In this document: one piece after another, positions 28,327 through 35,972 of the stretch | Numbering within the stretch: position 1 is the stretch's first letter | Layout: the number at the start of each line of letters is the position of its first letter | Assembly (NCBI GenBank): GCA_045805265.1 | Contig: JBJMLO010000006.1 | Location: 1-64,000, forward strand | From: JBJMLO01 sp045805265 | GTDB lineage: Bacteria > Actinomycetota > UBA4738 > JACQTL01 | Length of the DNA stretch: 64,000 nt | Direction of reading: 5' to 3' | The notes under the pieces: generated by a model | What the model saw: only the letters and a program-made list of their open reading frames with translations | Databases searched by the model: none | Told to the model about the DNA's origin: nothing | Translations under genes and position numbers: made by a program

Positions 28327-29070
28327 TTGTACGGTCACCGGGTGGTCGATGAAGGTGTTCCTGAAGGGACCGAGTTCGTGTGGCTTCAAGCTGAACAGCG
28401 TCTCGAGGCGCAGATCAAGCAGGCGGACGCCCTCGATCTGAAGGCGGGCACGCTGGTGGGTCTCCACGCGCTCGGCGCGGGTCTCGCCGCCACCGTCGTC
28501 GGCCGGCTTTCCGCGGCAGGGCGATGGGTCGCCGTCTTCGTGATCGCGGGGCTACTCGTCGGAGGGCTGCTCGCGCTCGCCGCATACGCGGTGCAGGCCT
28601 ACGAGCGTGGGCCTGGACCGCGGGACCTGTGGCAGTTCGGGGCCTGGCCGGCGCAGCAGATCGAGTACCGCTTCCTGTCCTTGCGTTTCGATGCCCTCGA
28701 TGCGAACAGGCAGGCCCTCAGCAGCAAGGCTCGTCGGATCACGTGGAGTGTCCGGATCCTCGCGGTGCTAGCCTTCGTAATGAGTCCTGGCGCTGTGGGG
28801 ATTGATGTCGTGAGGACACGCACAGGAGCACCGAAGCTTCCCGCGCCGCCTCCGCACGGGGAAGATCTCGTCGGCGATGTCGGGTGGCTCAGTCGGAGGT
28901 TGTCCAGGCGCTACAAGGAGGCCGCGCACGCCGAGATTGCCCGCACGACAGTTCCTTCCGAGGAAGCCGGCCTGCCGCCGGATCCTCCGGAGGCGCCACC
29001 GCTTCCGTCTCCGCCACCATCACGCCCGGATCCCGACGAGCGCGGAAGCCGACCAGGGCAGACGAAGTAG
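28327..29070 (+). CDS. Small membrane protein with proline-rich tail
   Basis: A 247-aa protein; the start is uncertain (TTG 28327 or GTG 28342). The N-terminus contains EQRLEAQIKQADALDLKAGTL, followed by hydrophobic segments near residues 45-62 and 66-90, then another near 140-160. The C-terminal 70 residues are charged and proline-rich (PPDPPEAPPLPSPPPSRPD). The LDxKAG stretch before a membrane hairpin recalls the SLATT class of membrane proteins that accompany SLOG-fold proteins. It lies next to a DprA-like (SLOG-type) gene and is flanked by imperfect direct repeats. The SLATT link is an inference. Confidence 0.5.
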   Translation: MYGHRVVDEGVPEGTEFVWLQAEQRLEAQIKQADALDLKAGTLVGLHALGAGLAATVVGRLSAAGRWVAVFVIAGLLVGGLLALAAYAVQAYERGPGPRDLWQFGAWPAQQIEYRFLSLRFDALDANRQALSSKARRITWSVRILAVLAFVMSPGAVGIDVVRTRTGAPKLPAPPPHGEDLVGDVGWLSRRLSRRYKEAAHAEIARTTVPSEEAGLPPDPPEAPPLPSPPPSRPDPDERGSRPGQTK

Positions 29071-29072
29071 CT

Positions 29073-29104
29073 GCCGGACAAGTCGGCCTCGGAATCTGAG
29101 TCAC
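29073..29104 (+). repeat. Imperfect direct repeat, copy B
   Basis: Copy of the 3' end of the dprA-like gene (see copy A at 28262-28293), 811 bases downstream. It includes a duplicated QxGLGI-stop coding end in a short frame of no other apparent function. Confidence 0.6.
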
Positions 29105-29159
29105 GCAAAAGGACCGCTGGTGGTTTCGTCGGAGGCGCGCCGATTACCGACGGGGTGAT

Positions 29160-29184
29160 GTTGCCGACGTTGCGGGTCGGCAAC
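29160..29184. other. 9-bp inverted repeat
   Basis: GTTGCCGAC at 29160-29168 and GTCGGCAAC at 29176-29184 form a perfect 9-bp stem with a seven-base loop. It lies between the membrane protein gene and the left end of the IS30 element. No T-run follows, so it may be a protein-binding site or a weak terminator. Confidence 0.4.
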
Positions 29185-29209
29185 GTCGTGGGTGGGCGAG
29201 GTTGACTGC

Positions 29210-30503
29210 CTGTCGACGACGGCTGAAAACTGAGCACTTCTCGCCGGTGGTCTCAAGCAGTCATCGCAACGCGGCTGGTCAGAACTTCGGTGGGAGTCCT
29301 CCATCCGAGGACCTGACGTGGCCGACTGTTCAGCGAACGAGCGACGCTCGCCAGGTCGGTGGCGGTGTGGATCGATAGGTCGGTGCTCTTGGGGAAGTAC
29401 TGCCGCAGGAGGCCGTTGGTGTTCTCGTTGGAGCCCCGCTGCCACGGTGAGCGCGGCTCGCAGAAGAAGACTGGGATCCCGGTGGTCCGGGTGAACAGGG
29501 CGTGCTTGGTCATCTCGTTGCCCTGGTCCCAGGTGAGTGTGCCCTGCAGCTCCTCGGGGAGGTCGGCCACCGTGGCCGTGAGGATCTCGATGACGTCGTC
29601 GGTCCGGGAGCTCGGGAGATGGAGCAGCACCACGTACCGGCTGTGCCGCTCCACGAGCGTGCCGATGTGGGAGAGGCCACGTCGCCCGACGATGAGGTCA
29701 CCCTCCCAGTGCCCGATCACCAACCGCTCGTCGACCTCCGCCGGCCGGTCGTGCAGTGGCCGCATGTCCGCGATGCGCCGTGGGCCCACGAAGACCCGGC
29801 GCTGCGCGCGCCGGCGCACCCGGCGGGTCCGCAGATGCACCGTGAGCTCTCCCGGCAGACCGGCCTTGGCCTGCACGAACAGCGACGTGTAGATCGTCTC
29901 GTGGGACACCTGCATGGTCGCGTCGTCGGGGAAGTCCAGGCGGAGCCGGGCCGAGATCTGCTGCGGCGACCACCGTTGCTTCAGGCCCTCCTCGACGCGT
30001 TCGCGGAGGCGGCCGTTGATGACGAGCTTGCCCGGCCGGGGACGCCTGATCCTCGCCTGGGCCGTCCGATCGGCTCGGTGCGCCCGGTACCCGGCCGACG
30101 TCGTGTTGCGCTGGACCTCCCGGGACACCGTGGAGACGGAACGTCCCAGCCTGGCGGCCATCGAGGTCAGCGACTCCTTCCTGGCCAGGCCCCGGGAGAT
30201 CTCCTCTCGCTCCGCGACCGACAGCCGCAGCGAGGGCCGGGGCGCCTTCGGGCGGGGCCTGACGCCGCCCGACTCCTTCAGCCAATAGTGCCCTGCCGTC
30301 CTCGAGACCCCGGCGGCCTGGGCCGCTTCCCGCATGGTCGCCCCCGACGCACGAGCCGTCCAGAACCGGCCGCGAACCTCCGCTGACTTCGGATGCCGAC
30401 CCACCTGACCTCCTCGCTCGAATGGCGGTCAGGATGATCGGTGTTGCGTTGGCCGTTTGAAACCACCGGCGGTTTCTGCTCAGTTTTCGGCCGCCGTTGA
30501 CAG
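29210..30503 (-). mobile_element. IS30-family insertion sequence
   Basis: A 1294-base element. The left end (from 29210, CTGTCGACGACGGCTGAAAA) and the reverse complement of the right end (CTGTCAACGGCGGCCGAAAA) are closely similar, and the similarity extends through ACTGAGCA and CCGCCGGTGG, giving terminal inverted repeats of about 40 bases. ACTGC directly precedes the element (29205-29209) and directly follows it (30504-30508), a probable target duplication. It carries one transposase gene. The intact ends and gene indicate a recent insertion. Confidence 0.85.
29253..30404 (-). CDS. IS30-family transposase
   Basis: A 383-aa DDE transposase. The N-terminal helix-turn-helix region includes LSVAEREEISRGLARKESL and GRSVSTVSREVQRN, typical of IS30. 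The catalytic residues are in HWEGDLIVG (first D, near residue 235), TWDQGNEM (second D, near 290) and SNENTNGLLRQYFPKSTD (E, near 325). The gene fills the element between its inverted repeats and looks intact. Confidence 0.92.
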   Translation of the reverse strand: MGRHPKSAEVRGRFWTARASGATMREAAQAAGVSRTAGHYWLKESGGVRPRPKAPRPSLRLSVAEREEISRGLARKESLTSMAARLGRSVSTVSREVQRNTTSAGYRAHRADRTAQARIRRPRPGKLVINGRLRERVEEGLKQRWSPQQISARLRLDFPDDATMQVSHETIYTSLFVQAKAGLPGELTVHLRTRRVRRRAQRRVFVGPRRIADMRPLHDRPAEVDERLVIGHWEGDLIVGRRGLSHIGTLVERHSRYVVLLHLPSSRTDDVIEILTATVADLPEELQGTLTWDQGNEMTKHALFTRTTGIPVFFCEPRSPWQRGSNENTNGLLRQYFPKSTDLSIHTATDLASVARSLNSRPRQVLGWRTPTEVLTSRVAMTA

Positions 30504-30669
30504 ACTGCCTGGCCTCATCGATACTTCGCCCTTCTACGCGAGGCGCTCGAGAAGTACTGACCGAGTAGCTAACCAGCGCCCAACTTTGCCGAGGCGACCA
30601 GCGTTGGACCGCCGACGGCTGATACCGGTGGCGAACGGCCGTCCCGGCAGATCGCGGAGTGGAGGTTGG

Positions 30670-31107
30670 TCAGGGCCGGACGTGCCGGTTCAGGGTGGGC
30701 TCGTCGGCGGGGGAGATCCGCCGCAGTTCCTCGATCGAATCGAAGTCCGTGTCGGGACTCACGATCGTCGCCATCCCGTGCTCCAAGCACGTGGCCACGT
30801 GCAGGAGATCCCTGGCTGTGTGACTCGGATAGCGGCGGGCGAGGTCCGGCATACGACGAACGATGTCGTTGGTCACGCCCAGCACCGGGGAGAAGAGATC
30901 GAGCGCCGCCTCGGCGAGCTCGATCCCGGCGGCGGCTCGTGGCGTCCCGGTGAACCGGTGGAAGATCTCCTGGACCACCTCGGCGGAGGTCACCGCCTCG
31001 AGGCGGTCCGCTCCCACCAGTTCGAGGACACGGATGCACGGCGCCCGAAGGGGATGCGCCGCGCCGGCCGCGTACATGAGGACACCGGTGTCGATGAAGA
31101 CGGCTAC
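30670..31107 (-). pseudogene. PIN-domain toxin without a usable start codon
   Basis: The PIN fold begins VAVFIDTGVLMYAAGAAHPLR, whose aspartate is the first metal ligand, and continues through AEVVQEIFHRF to ARDLLHVATCLEHG and SPDTDFDSI. However, the first codon of this frame is GTA at 31107, overlapping the antitoxin stop. No ATG, GTG or TTG precedes the aspartate, and the first ATG (31077) lies after it. A GTG-to-GTA change would explain this. Product from ATG 31077 would lack the first catalytic residue. It pairs with the CopG-type antitoxin gene at 31104-31361. Confidence 0.6.
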
Positions 31108-31361
31108 CGGAGAGCCCCCCCGATGATCTCCGCCTCCATGTCCGACCAGTCTCCGACCGGCAGGTGCAGTCGTTTGATGGCCTCGAGGGCCTCACTCCGG
31201 GGCCTTGTCCGCGGGGGGAGCTGGCGGTCGATGGCCTCCCGGATCAGGGCGCCCACAGACACGCCTCGCTCCACGGCCTGCCGCTCGAGCCGTTCCCGTT
31301 GGTCGCGCGTGAGGAGCACTTGGGTCCGGGCGTCGTAACCGCGGCCTCGAGACATGGGCAT
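31104..31361 (-). CDS. Ribbon-helix-helix antitoxin (VapB-like)
   Basis: An 85-aa CopG/RHH protein with the ribbon TQVLLTRDQRERLERQA and helix pair GVSVGALIREAIDRQL. ATG 31361 or, two codons later, ATG 31355 may be the start. The C-terminal 30 residues would wrap the cognate PIN toxin encoded directly downstream, whose reading frame overlaps the stop codon. An inverted repeat covers the start region and probably serves for autoregulation. Confidence 0.75.
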   Translation of the reverse strand: MPMSRGRGYDARTQVLLTRDQRERLERQAVERGVSVGALIREAIDRQLPPRTRPRSEALEAIKRLHLPVGDWSDMEAEIIGGALR

Positions 31362-31374
31362 AACATAACATGTC
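31351..31374. promoter_or_regulatory. Inverted repeat over vapB-like start
   Basis: GACATG (31351-31356) and CATGTC (31369-31374) are separated by twelve A/T-rich bases containing ATAACATAAC. On the minus strand the same stretch gives a -10-like TATGTT at 31367-31362, so an autoregulated, near-leaderless promoter is likely. Confidence 0.45.
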
Positions 31375-31501
31375 TTTTGCAGGGGCCCTGCTAGGCTTTC
31401 GTTACGGTGCTGTTCACGTCGAGTGGCGGCACGGCTGCAGCGCGAGTTGACGCTCGTCGAGCGAGGCCCGTTGAACCTCCTCCCGAATATTGTCCGACAG
31501 A

Positions 31502-31663
31502 ATGGTGCTAGCCTGGGGTCGTATCTCGGCGACGATGCCGACGGAACCCCGCTCGAGCTGGTGCGATCGAGTTGGGGCTGACGAGCTGCTCATGATCCAC
31601 GCGATGCCGCTCAGGGCGAAGTACCTCAGGCAGTACCAGGAGGCGAAGACATGGCGCGCCTGA
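31502..31663 (+). pseudogene. Possible toxin remnant upstream of RHH antitoxin
   Basis: A short frame overlaps the start of the antitoxin gene at 31651 by 13 bases and ends GADELLMIHAMPLRAKYLRQYQ. The HAMPLRxKY ending resembles the C-terminus of small actinobacterial toxins encoded before such antitoxins. The upstream half is not recognisable. I regard it as a truncated partner gene, with low certainty. Confidence 0.3.
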
Positions 31664-31923
31664 AGACGAAGGCGGGAACGAAGCTCGATCGCGAGAAGGT
31701 CGACGCCTTGTCCGCGGAGGCCGAGCGAGGTTACGACCTCGCCAAGGCTGTACCGGAGCACATGCGTCCCGGGCGGCCGTCCCTCGAGAAGGGCCCCTCT
31801 CCCCGGATCAGCTACCGGGTCGGAGAGAGTCTCTACGCGCGTGCCAAGCGGAAGGCGGAAAAGGAAGCTCGGAGCGTGAGCGAGCTCGCCCGCGAGGCGC
31901 TCGAGAGGTATCTGGCCGAGTAG
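31651..31923 (+). CDS. Ribbon-helix-helix type antitoxin
   Basis: A 90-aa protein with ATG preceded by CAGGAGG. The C-terminal half (RISYRVGESLYARAKRKAEKEARSVSELAREALERYLAE region) has the strand-helix-helix pattern of RHH proteins. The N-terminus (MARLKTKAGTKLDREKVDALSAEAERGYDL) matches small antitoxins usually encoded after a short toxin gene. Only a remnant of such a toxin is seen upstream, so this appears to be an orphan. Confidence 0.6.
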   Translation: MARLKTKAGTKLDREKVDALSAEAERGYDLAKAVPEHMRPGRPSLEKGPSPRISYRVGESLYARAKRKAEKEARSVSELAREALERYLAE

Positions 31924-31939
31924 CCTTCGGCTGCCCTGG

Positions 31940-32227
31940 CTATCCCGCCGCCCTGCGGTGGTTCAGTTCCTCCCCGACAGCGAGGGCATACCGCTCGACC
32001 GTGGAGATCCTGGGATCGGTTTCGCCACTCTCCAGGCGCGCGAGGGCGGACTGCGACGTCCCCATCCGAGCGGCGACTGCGGTCTGGCTCAGTCCGAGTT
32101 CCCGGCGCCGCTCCGCGAGGGACCTAAGAAGCCGGCGAGTCCGGAGAGCCGCATCCACCATCTCCGGGAAGTCCGGGTTGGTCCTGGCGCGCTCATCGAT
32201 CACCTCGTCGAGGAAGTCCTTGCTCAT
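31940..32227 (-). CDS. XRE-family antitoxin (HigA-like)
   Basis: I chose ATG 32227, ten bases after AGGAG; the ATG three codons upstream is too close to that site. The 95-aa protein has a Cro/CI helix-turn-helix (LGLSQTAVAARMGTSQSALARLESG) in its C-terminal half. Upstream in the same direction is a RelE/HigB-type toxin gene, giving the toxin-first order of higBA. A near-perfect palindrome lies immediately upstream of the start. Confidence 0.75.
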   Translation of the reverse strand: MSKDFLDEVIDERARTNPDFPEMVDAALRTRRLLRSLAERRRELGLSQTAVAARMGTSQSALARLESGETDPRISTVERYALAVGEELNHRRAAG

Positions 32228-32243
32228 GGCCCACACATGCTCC

Positions 32244-32261
32244 TATATCGAATTCGAGATA
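32244..32261. promoter_or_regulatory. Palindromic operator before higA-like gene
   Basis: TATATCGAATTCGAGATA is an 18-base palindrome with a single mismatched pair. It lies between the toxin stop and the antitoxin start, where the XRE protein could bind to control an internal promoter. Confidence 0.5.
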
Positions 32262-32273
32262 ACAACTCCGCTA

Positions 32274-32626
32274 TCAAGCCGACCGCCGCGACCGCCAGTC
32301 CCGGAGCCGGCGCTCGGCGAGCTCGATCGACCGGGGCGGAGTCTTCCGACTCATCTTGCTGAAGGCTTCCAGCGCGAAGAGGACCTGTCCGCTCCTCCCC
32401 TCGAGTGCGAAGAGCACCCGGTAGGTTGCTCGGTCGCCGTCCGCGCGCACTTCAAAGATCTCGCCACGAAGGTGCCGCGCCGCACCGAGGCCGTCGAGGG
32501 CCACCTCTTCATGCCCGCGGCAACAGCTGCAGCATCTGCATCGGTGAGCTGAGCGAGAAATTCCTTCACCGGCCGTCGTCCGGCGCGTGTCCGGTAATCT
32601 CGCCACCGACGACGCCCGACTGCCAT
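32274..32626 (-). pseudogene. RelE/HigB-type toxin, frameshifted
   Basis: The N-terminal third reads WRDYRTRAGRRPVKEFLAQL from ATG 32626, the usual beginning of Gp49/HigB-like toxins. The rest (ALDGLGAARHLRGEIFEVRADG and YRVLFALEG, ending in a basic helix) is in a neighbouring frame. One missing G near 32503-32507 (GAAGAGG for expected GAAGGAGG) accounts for the shift. The reconstructed protein would be about 117 aa, normal for the family. As it stands no active toxin can be made. Confidence 0.7.
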
Positions 32627-32736
32627 GAACGAGGAGCCTAGAAGTCGGTACCGACATCCCCAGGGCGGGCCCCGCTTCCGTCTGAGAATCTCCGTGAGGC
32701 AGCTCGTCGCCGCCCCGCCAGCGATATCCTCCCGCG

Positions 32737-33459
32737 ATGATCCCGCGGCGTGCTGGTCAGTTCACTCGGCAGCGATTCCTGAGGCTGTTCCTTCCGCTGC
32801 TCGTGGTGTTCGCGGTCGGTTTCGTCTTGGCATTCGCGGGTTTCGTCTGGTGGCCACTCTCGTTGGTTGCTCTCGTGCTGATCGTCGTGATCGATCGCAT
32901 CGTCGGATCCGGGAGCAAGCGCGATCCGGTGCCGTGGCTGAAGGGCGCGCGGGGCGAGGAGGCCGTCGGACGCATCTTGGCCGAGCTCGAGACCGAGGGG
33001 TACCGGTCGCTGCACGACATTGACACAGGCCACGGAAACGTCGATCACGTTGTGGTGGGACCGACCGGCGTTGTCGCCTTCGAGACCAAGCACTGGAGCG
33101 GCCAGTTCCTTCCCGTGAAAGGGCGTCTCCACTTCAACGGTCGCCCGGCACTCGATGTCCTCAAACAGGCGCAGCGGAATGCCATGGAGGTCAAGCGGCG
33201 GCTCGCTCGGACCGGAATCCGCGGCTACGTGGACGCCGTGGTCGTGTCGACGAGGGCAACCGTGGCTCACGGGGAGTTGACCTTCGGCGAGGCGCCAGTC
33301 GTAGAGGCGACGCGATTGGGGGAGTGGATCCGAACCCGTCGAGGCCGGCTGACCGATCAGGAGATCGTGCGTGCCATCGCCGCGATCCTCCGGGGCGAGC
33401 CGGATCTCACCGTTCGGTCCATCAGCTACGAGAACCGGCGCAAGCCTTTCGCCGGCTGA
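32737..33459 (+). CDS. NERD-domain membrane protein
   Basis: A 240-aa protein. Two hydrophobic segments at about residues 15-38 and 40-56 form an N-terminal membrane hairpin. From about residue 68 a nuclease-related NERD domain follows: KGARGEEAVGRILAELE, then HGNVDHVVVGPTGVVAFETKHW with the D...ExK residues, then KQAQRNAMEVKRRL. NERD domains share the PD-(D/E)XK nuclease core. The role of membrane-bound NERD proteins is not settled. It stands alone between toxin-antitoxin remnants. Confidence 0.8.
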   Translation: MIPRRAGQFTRQRFLRLFLPLLVVFAVGFVLAFAGFVWWPLSLVALVLIVVIDRIVGSGSKRDPVPWLKGARGEEAVGRILAELETEGYRSLHDIDTGHGNVDHVVVGPTGVVAFETKHWSGQFLPVKGRLHFNGRPALDVLKQAQRNAMEVKRRLARTGIRGYVDAVVVSTRATVAHGELTFGEAPVVEATRLGEWIRTRRGRLTDQEIVRAIAAILRGEPDLTVRSISYENRRKPFAG

Positions 33460-33492
33460 CGATGTGATCAGAACGCTGACGGGAGGCTCACC

Positions 33493-34054
33493 ATGGCCAA
33501 GCTGATCTACTCGGCGATCAGGTCGCTCGACGGGTACGTGGCGGACGAGGACGGCAACTTCGACTGGGCTGCGCCGGACGAGGAGGTGCACGCCTTCGTC
33601 AACGACCTCGAGCGGCCGGTCGGCACCTACCTGTACGGGCGCCGGATGTACGAGGTGATGAGGTACTGGGAGACCGCGTCCACGCTCGCCGACGAGCCGC
33701 CCGTCATGCGGGACTACGCGGAGATATGGCAGGCGGCCGACAAGATCGTGTACTCCACGACGCTGGAGGCGGTGTCCACCGCCCGGACGCGGATCGAGCG
33801 CGCCTTCGACCCTGAAGCGATCCGGCAGATGAAAGCGGCAGCGGGACGCGATATCAGCGTGGGCGGTCCCGACCTCGCCGCCCAGGCGATCACGGCCGGG
33901 TTGGTCGACGAGCTCCACCTGTTCCTCACGCCCATCGTGGTTGGAGCCGGGAACCAGGCCCTCCCCGACGATGTGCGTCTGGAGCTCGAGCTGCTGGACG
34001 AACGCCGTTTCGGCAACGGCGTGGTGCACCCTCCACTACCGCACGAGGCCGTAG
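33493..34054 (+). pseudogene. RibD/DHFR-like reductase, frameshifted near C-terminus
   Basis: The frame from ATG 33493 (preceded by GGGAGG) gives a RibD C-terminal/dihydrofolate-reductase-like protein: LIYSAIRSLDGYVAD, YGRRMYEVMRYW, VGGPDLAAQAITAGLVDELHL and TPIVVGAGNQALP. After GNGVVH at 34029 the frame becomes non-homologous and runs to 34287. Removing one C from the run at 34029-34031 gives the usual ending LHYRTRP and a stop at 34052-34054. The loss of the last strand would probably disturb folding; alternatively the extra C is a base-calling error. Confidence 0.65.
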
Positions 34055-34111
34055 GAGCCGACGATCGGCGAGGTCCGGCGCTCGGAGCGCCGTCAGCCAC
34101 GTGTATCTCGC

Positions 34112-34549
34112 CTACCTGCGTAGCTCAGCCATCGCCTTGTCGATGTTCCGCTGTCGGGTCTCCGGCTTCTTGGCGTTCTCGATCGGGAGCACCAGGCGCT
34201 GCTTCCCGCTGTAGGACAGCGACTCGAACTTCGCGCTCGCCCTCGGGTCGGCCTTCAGGGCCGAAGCGAGGTCCGCGGGAACGTTGACCTCACGGGGAGC
34301 GGTGTCGAGCTCCACCTCGACGTCCACGGTGTCGCCCCCGGCAACGCCGGCCCGCTCGCGAACCTCGGCGCTCACTCCGACCATGGACTTCCCGTCCACC
34401 GTCGCCACGGTGCTCCGGTACGTGTAGCCGTTGATCGTGATCCGCACCGGCGGCCGCTTCCCGGCGCCGAGCTTCTCGACGACCTGGGGCGGAACCGCGA
34501 TCCCCGTCGCCGTCTTTCCCGCCTGCAGCACGGTCGTTCGGAACCTCAC
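34112..34549 (-). CDS. DUF1905/YdeI-type protein
   Basis: A 145-aa protein with GTG 34549 preceded by GGGAGGA. The N-terminal DUF1905 barrel is seen in FRTTVLQAGKTATGIAVPPQVVE and RITINGYTYRSTVATVDGK. The C-terminal OmdA/YdeI region is seen in LASALKADPRASAKFESLSYSGKQ and ENAKKPETRQRNIDKAM. Proteins of this type have been linked to protection against bacteriocins and antimicrobial peptides, but the activity is unknown. Confidence 0.8.
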   Translation of the reverse strand: MRFRTTVLQAGKTATGIAVPPQVVEKLGAGKRPPVRITINGYTYRSTVATVDGKSMVGVSAEVRERAGVAGGDTVDVEVELDTAPREVNVPADLASALKADPRASAKFESLSYSGKQRLVLPIENAKKPETRQRNIDKAMAELRR

Positions 34550-34640
34550 GGCGTCCTCCCTTCTCCCGTTCGCCCTGGTGATTCTTACGACTCCTCTCGA
34601 CTCCCGGACTCATCGAGCCGGTGGAGAGGGACTGCTGCGA

Positions 34641-35047
34641 TCAGATCCTGATGACTTCGACGCCCGGGACATCGTCGTAGTCGCCGTCCTGGGAGACAAC
34701 CGGGATCCGCGCGGCGATCGCCGTGGCCGCGATCCACGAGTCGTTGAGCGGCATGCGCTTGCCGGCTTCCCGCAGCGCAAGCCGAAGCGCGGCCCACGCG
34801 TTCGCCACCGCCGTGTCGACGGGAAGCGGCTCGAGTGTCTCCGCGTGGGACAGGGTCTCTAGACGTCGACCGCGGATGGCGCCCTCCGCCGCCGTCACAC
34901 TCCGAACCTGAGCTCGCCGACCGTGACCACCGACACCGCGACCCGCTCCGGCGGGATCCCCGCAATCGGCCGTTCGTGCTCCGGCGCGATGAACAGCGAG
35001 GTGTCCGCGAGCCCCAGCTCGACCCGGCCCGAGCTGCCGGCGGTCAC
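34641..35047 (-). pseudogene. PIN-domain toxin (VapC-like), frameshifted
   Basis: GTG 35047 overlaps the antitoxin stop and begins a PIN domain: VELGLADTSLFIAPEHERP with the first aspartate, then VSVVTVGELRFGV. A TGA at 34897-34895 ends this frame. The neighbouring frame carries the second half, TAAEGAIRGRRLETL, then PLNDSWIAATAIAARIPVVSQD with the remaining acidic residues, ending at 34641. One missing base near 34897 explains the break. The gene cannot give an active ribonuclease in this state. Confidence 0.7.
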
Positions 35048-35298
35048 GCGAGCGGCTCGTCGTCGGTGGTCTCGGGAAGGAGATTGGCCAGTTCTCCCGC
35101 GAGGCCGGCGTCGGCCCGCCAGCGCTCAGCATCCTCGATGAAGGCATCCCAGGCGATCGAGCGCGGCTTGGTGCCCAGCGGAACCAACTCGGCGACGGGT
35201 CGGCCACTCACCGTGACCCTCAGGCGCTCGCCTCCCTCGACCCGACGCAGGACCGCGCTGACATCGTTCCGCAGGTCCCGAGCCGGCACGTCCGCCAT
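35044..35298 (-). CDS. Phd/YefM-type antitoxin
   Basis: ATG 35298 gives an 84-aa protein starting MADVPARDLRNDVSAVLRRVEGG, followed by LRVTVSGRPVAELVPL, the standard DNA-binding domain of Phd/YefM antitoxins. The C-terminal helix would neutralise the PIN toxin encoded downstream with overlapping stop and start. The short motif GGCAGTT...TACAAG occurs twice just upstream (35311-35340) and could be the operator. Confidence 0.75.
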   Translation of the reverse strand: MADVPARDLRNDVSAVLRRVEGGERLRVTVSGRPVAELVPLGTKPRSIAWDAFIEDAERWRADAGLAGELANLLPETTDDEPLA

Positions 35299-35375
35299 GA
35301 TCGGCAAGTGTGGCAGTTCTGCTACAAGGGCAGTTACAAGCCCCGAACGATCAAGTCTGCCTTTCCATGCATGCT

Positions 35376-35633
35376 TCAGCTCGGAGCCGATGATGCTCGA
35401 CCGTGACTCCCTCGTCGCGGAGGATCGACAAGTAGGCCGCCGCCTCCGCGGACGTGACGTATTTTCGAGAACTTCGGGCGGGCCAGGACTCGCTCGAGCT
35501 CACCGATGAGCGCGCGGGATACGACCAGGTCGAACTCGCCGTCGTGCCATCGCAGCAGCATCCGGGCTGGGGTGCCGCGCGGCGAGATGAGCCCCGCGAT
35601 CAACACGCCGGGGTCGACGACCACCCTCAGCAT
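35376..35633 (-). pseudogene. PIN-domain toxin (COG1569-like), frameshifted
   Basis: The start MLRVVVDPGVLIAGLISPRGTPARM and FDLVVSRALIGELERVLARPKF are clear for this PIN subfamily. After FSK the frame runs into unrelated sequence. The adjacent frame continues the family with YVTSAEAAAYLSILRDEGV. Removing one A from AAAA at about 35462-35465 joins the two. The gene starts immediately after the stop of the RHH-type gene at 35634. Confidence 0.65.
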
Positions 35634-35870
35634 CTAGCGGGAGCTTCGGCGGGGCGACCGGCGGGAGGCGTGGACCTCGTCATAAGCGATCGAAAGCGCC
35701 TCCTTCTCCGAGAGGTCGCTGCGCTTCCACACCGATTCGATTGCGTCGAACCCGAGGTAGGCGCGAAGTGCCGCCTCGACGATGTCCGAGTCCCGTTTGC
35801 CCGCGCGCGCGGCTCCATCGCTCAAGACGTGGGCGGGACCTCGGACGACGCTGCCATCCTGTTCGCCGAA
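35634..35870 (-). CDS. RHH-type antitoxin, N-terminus unclear
   Basis: The C-terminal 55 residues (GKRDSDIVEAALRAYLGFDAIESVWKRSDLSEKEALSIAYDEVHASRR region) are typical of a small actinobacterial RHH antitoxin. The upstream part of the frame is not recognisable and translates a terminator-like hairpin near 35911-35942, so the real start must lie downstream of it. The 5' end may be degraded or frameshifted. It precedes the broken PIN gene at 35376-35633. Confidence 0.5.
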   Translation of the reverse strand, partial: FGEQDGSVVRGPAHVLSDGAARAGKRDSDIVEAALRAYLGFDAIESVWKRSDLSEKEALSIAYDEVHASRRSPRRSSR

Positions 35871-35910
35871 GGGCCCAGACAAAACGGCGTGCCTACAGCC
35901 TCCCTGCGGT

Positions 35911-35942
35911 GCGGCCCGGCTGCCGTTCCCCAGCCGGGCCGC
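35911..35942 (-). terminator. Terminator-like hairpin after secreted protein gene
   Basis: GCGGCCCGGCT (35911-35921) and AGCCGGGCCGC (35932-35942) form a perfect 11-bp stem with a ten-base loop, 31 bases after the stop of the minus-strand secreted protein gene. No T-run follows, as is often the case in high-GC actinobacteria. Confidence 0.55.
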
Positions 35943-35972
35943 GATCTGCCGCCGCGATCCTGACACCTCAGG

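Noticed and set aside
34895..34897. TGA in the PIN toxin as a third selenocysteine site
   Set aside because: The family has no Cys there and the homologous second half lies in a different frame, so this is a frameshift, not recoding.
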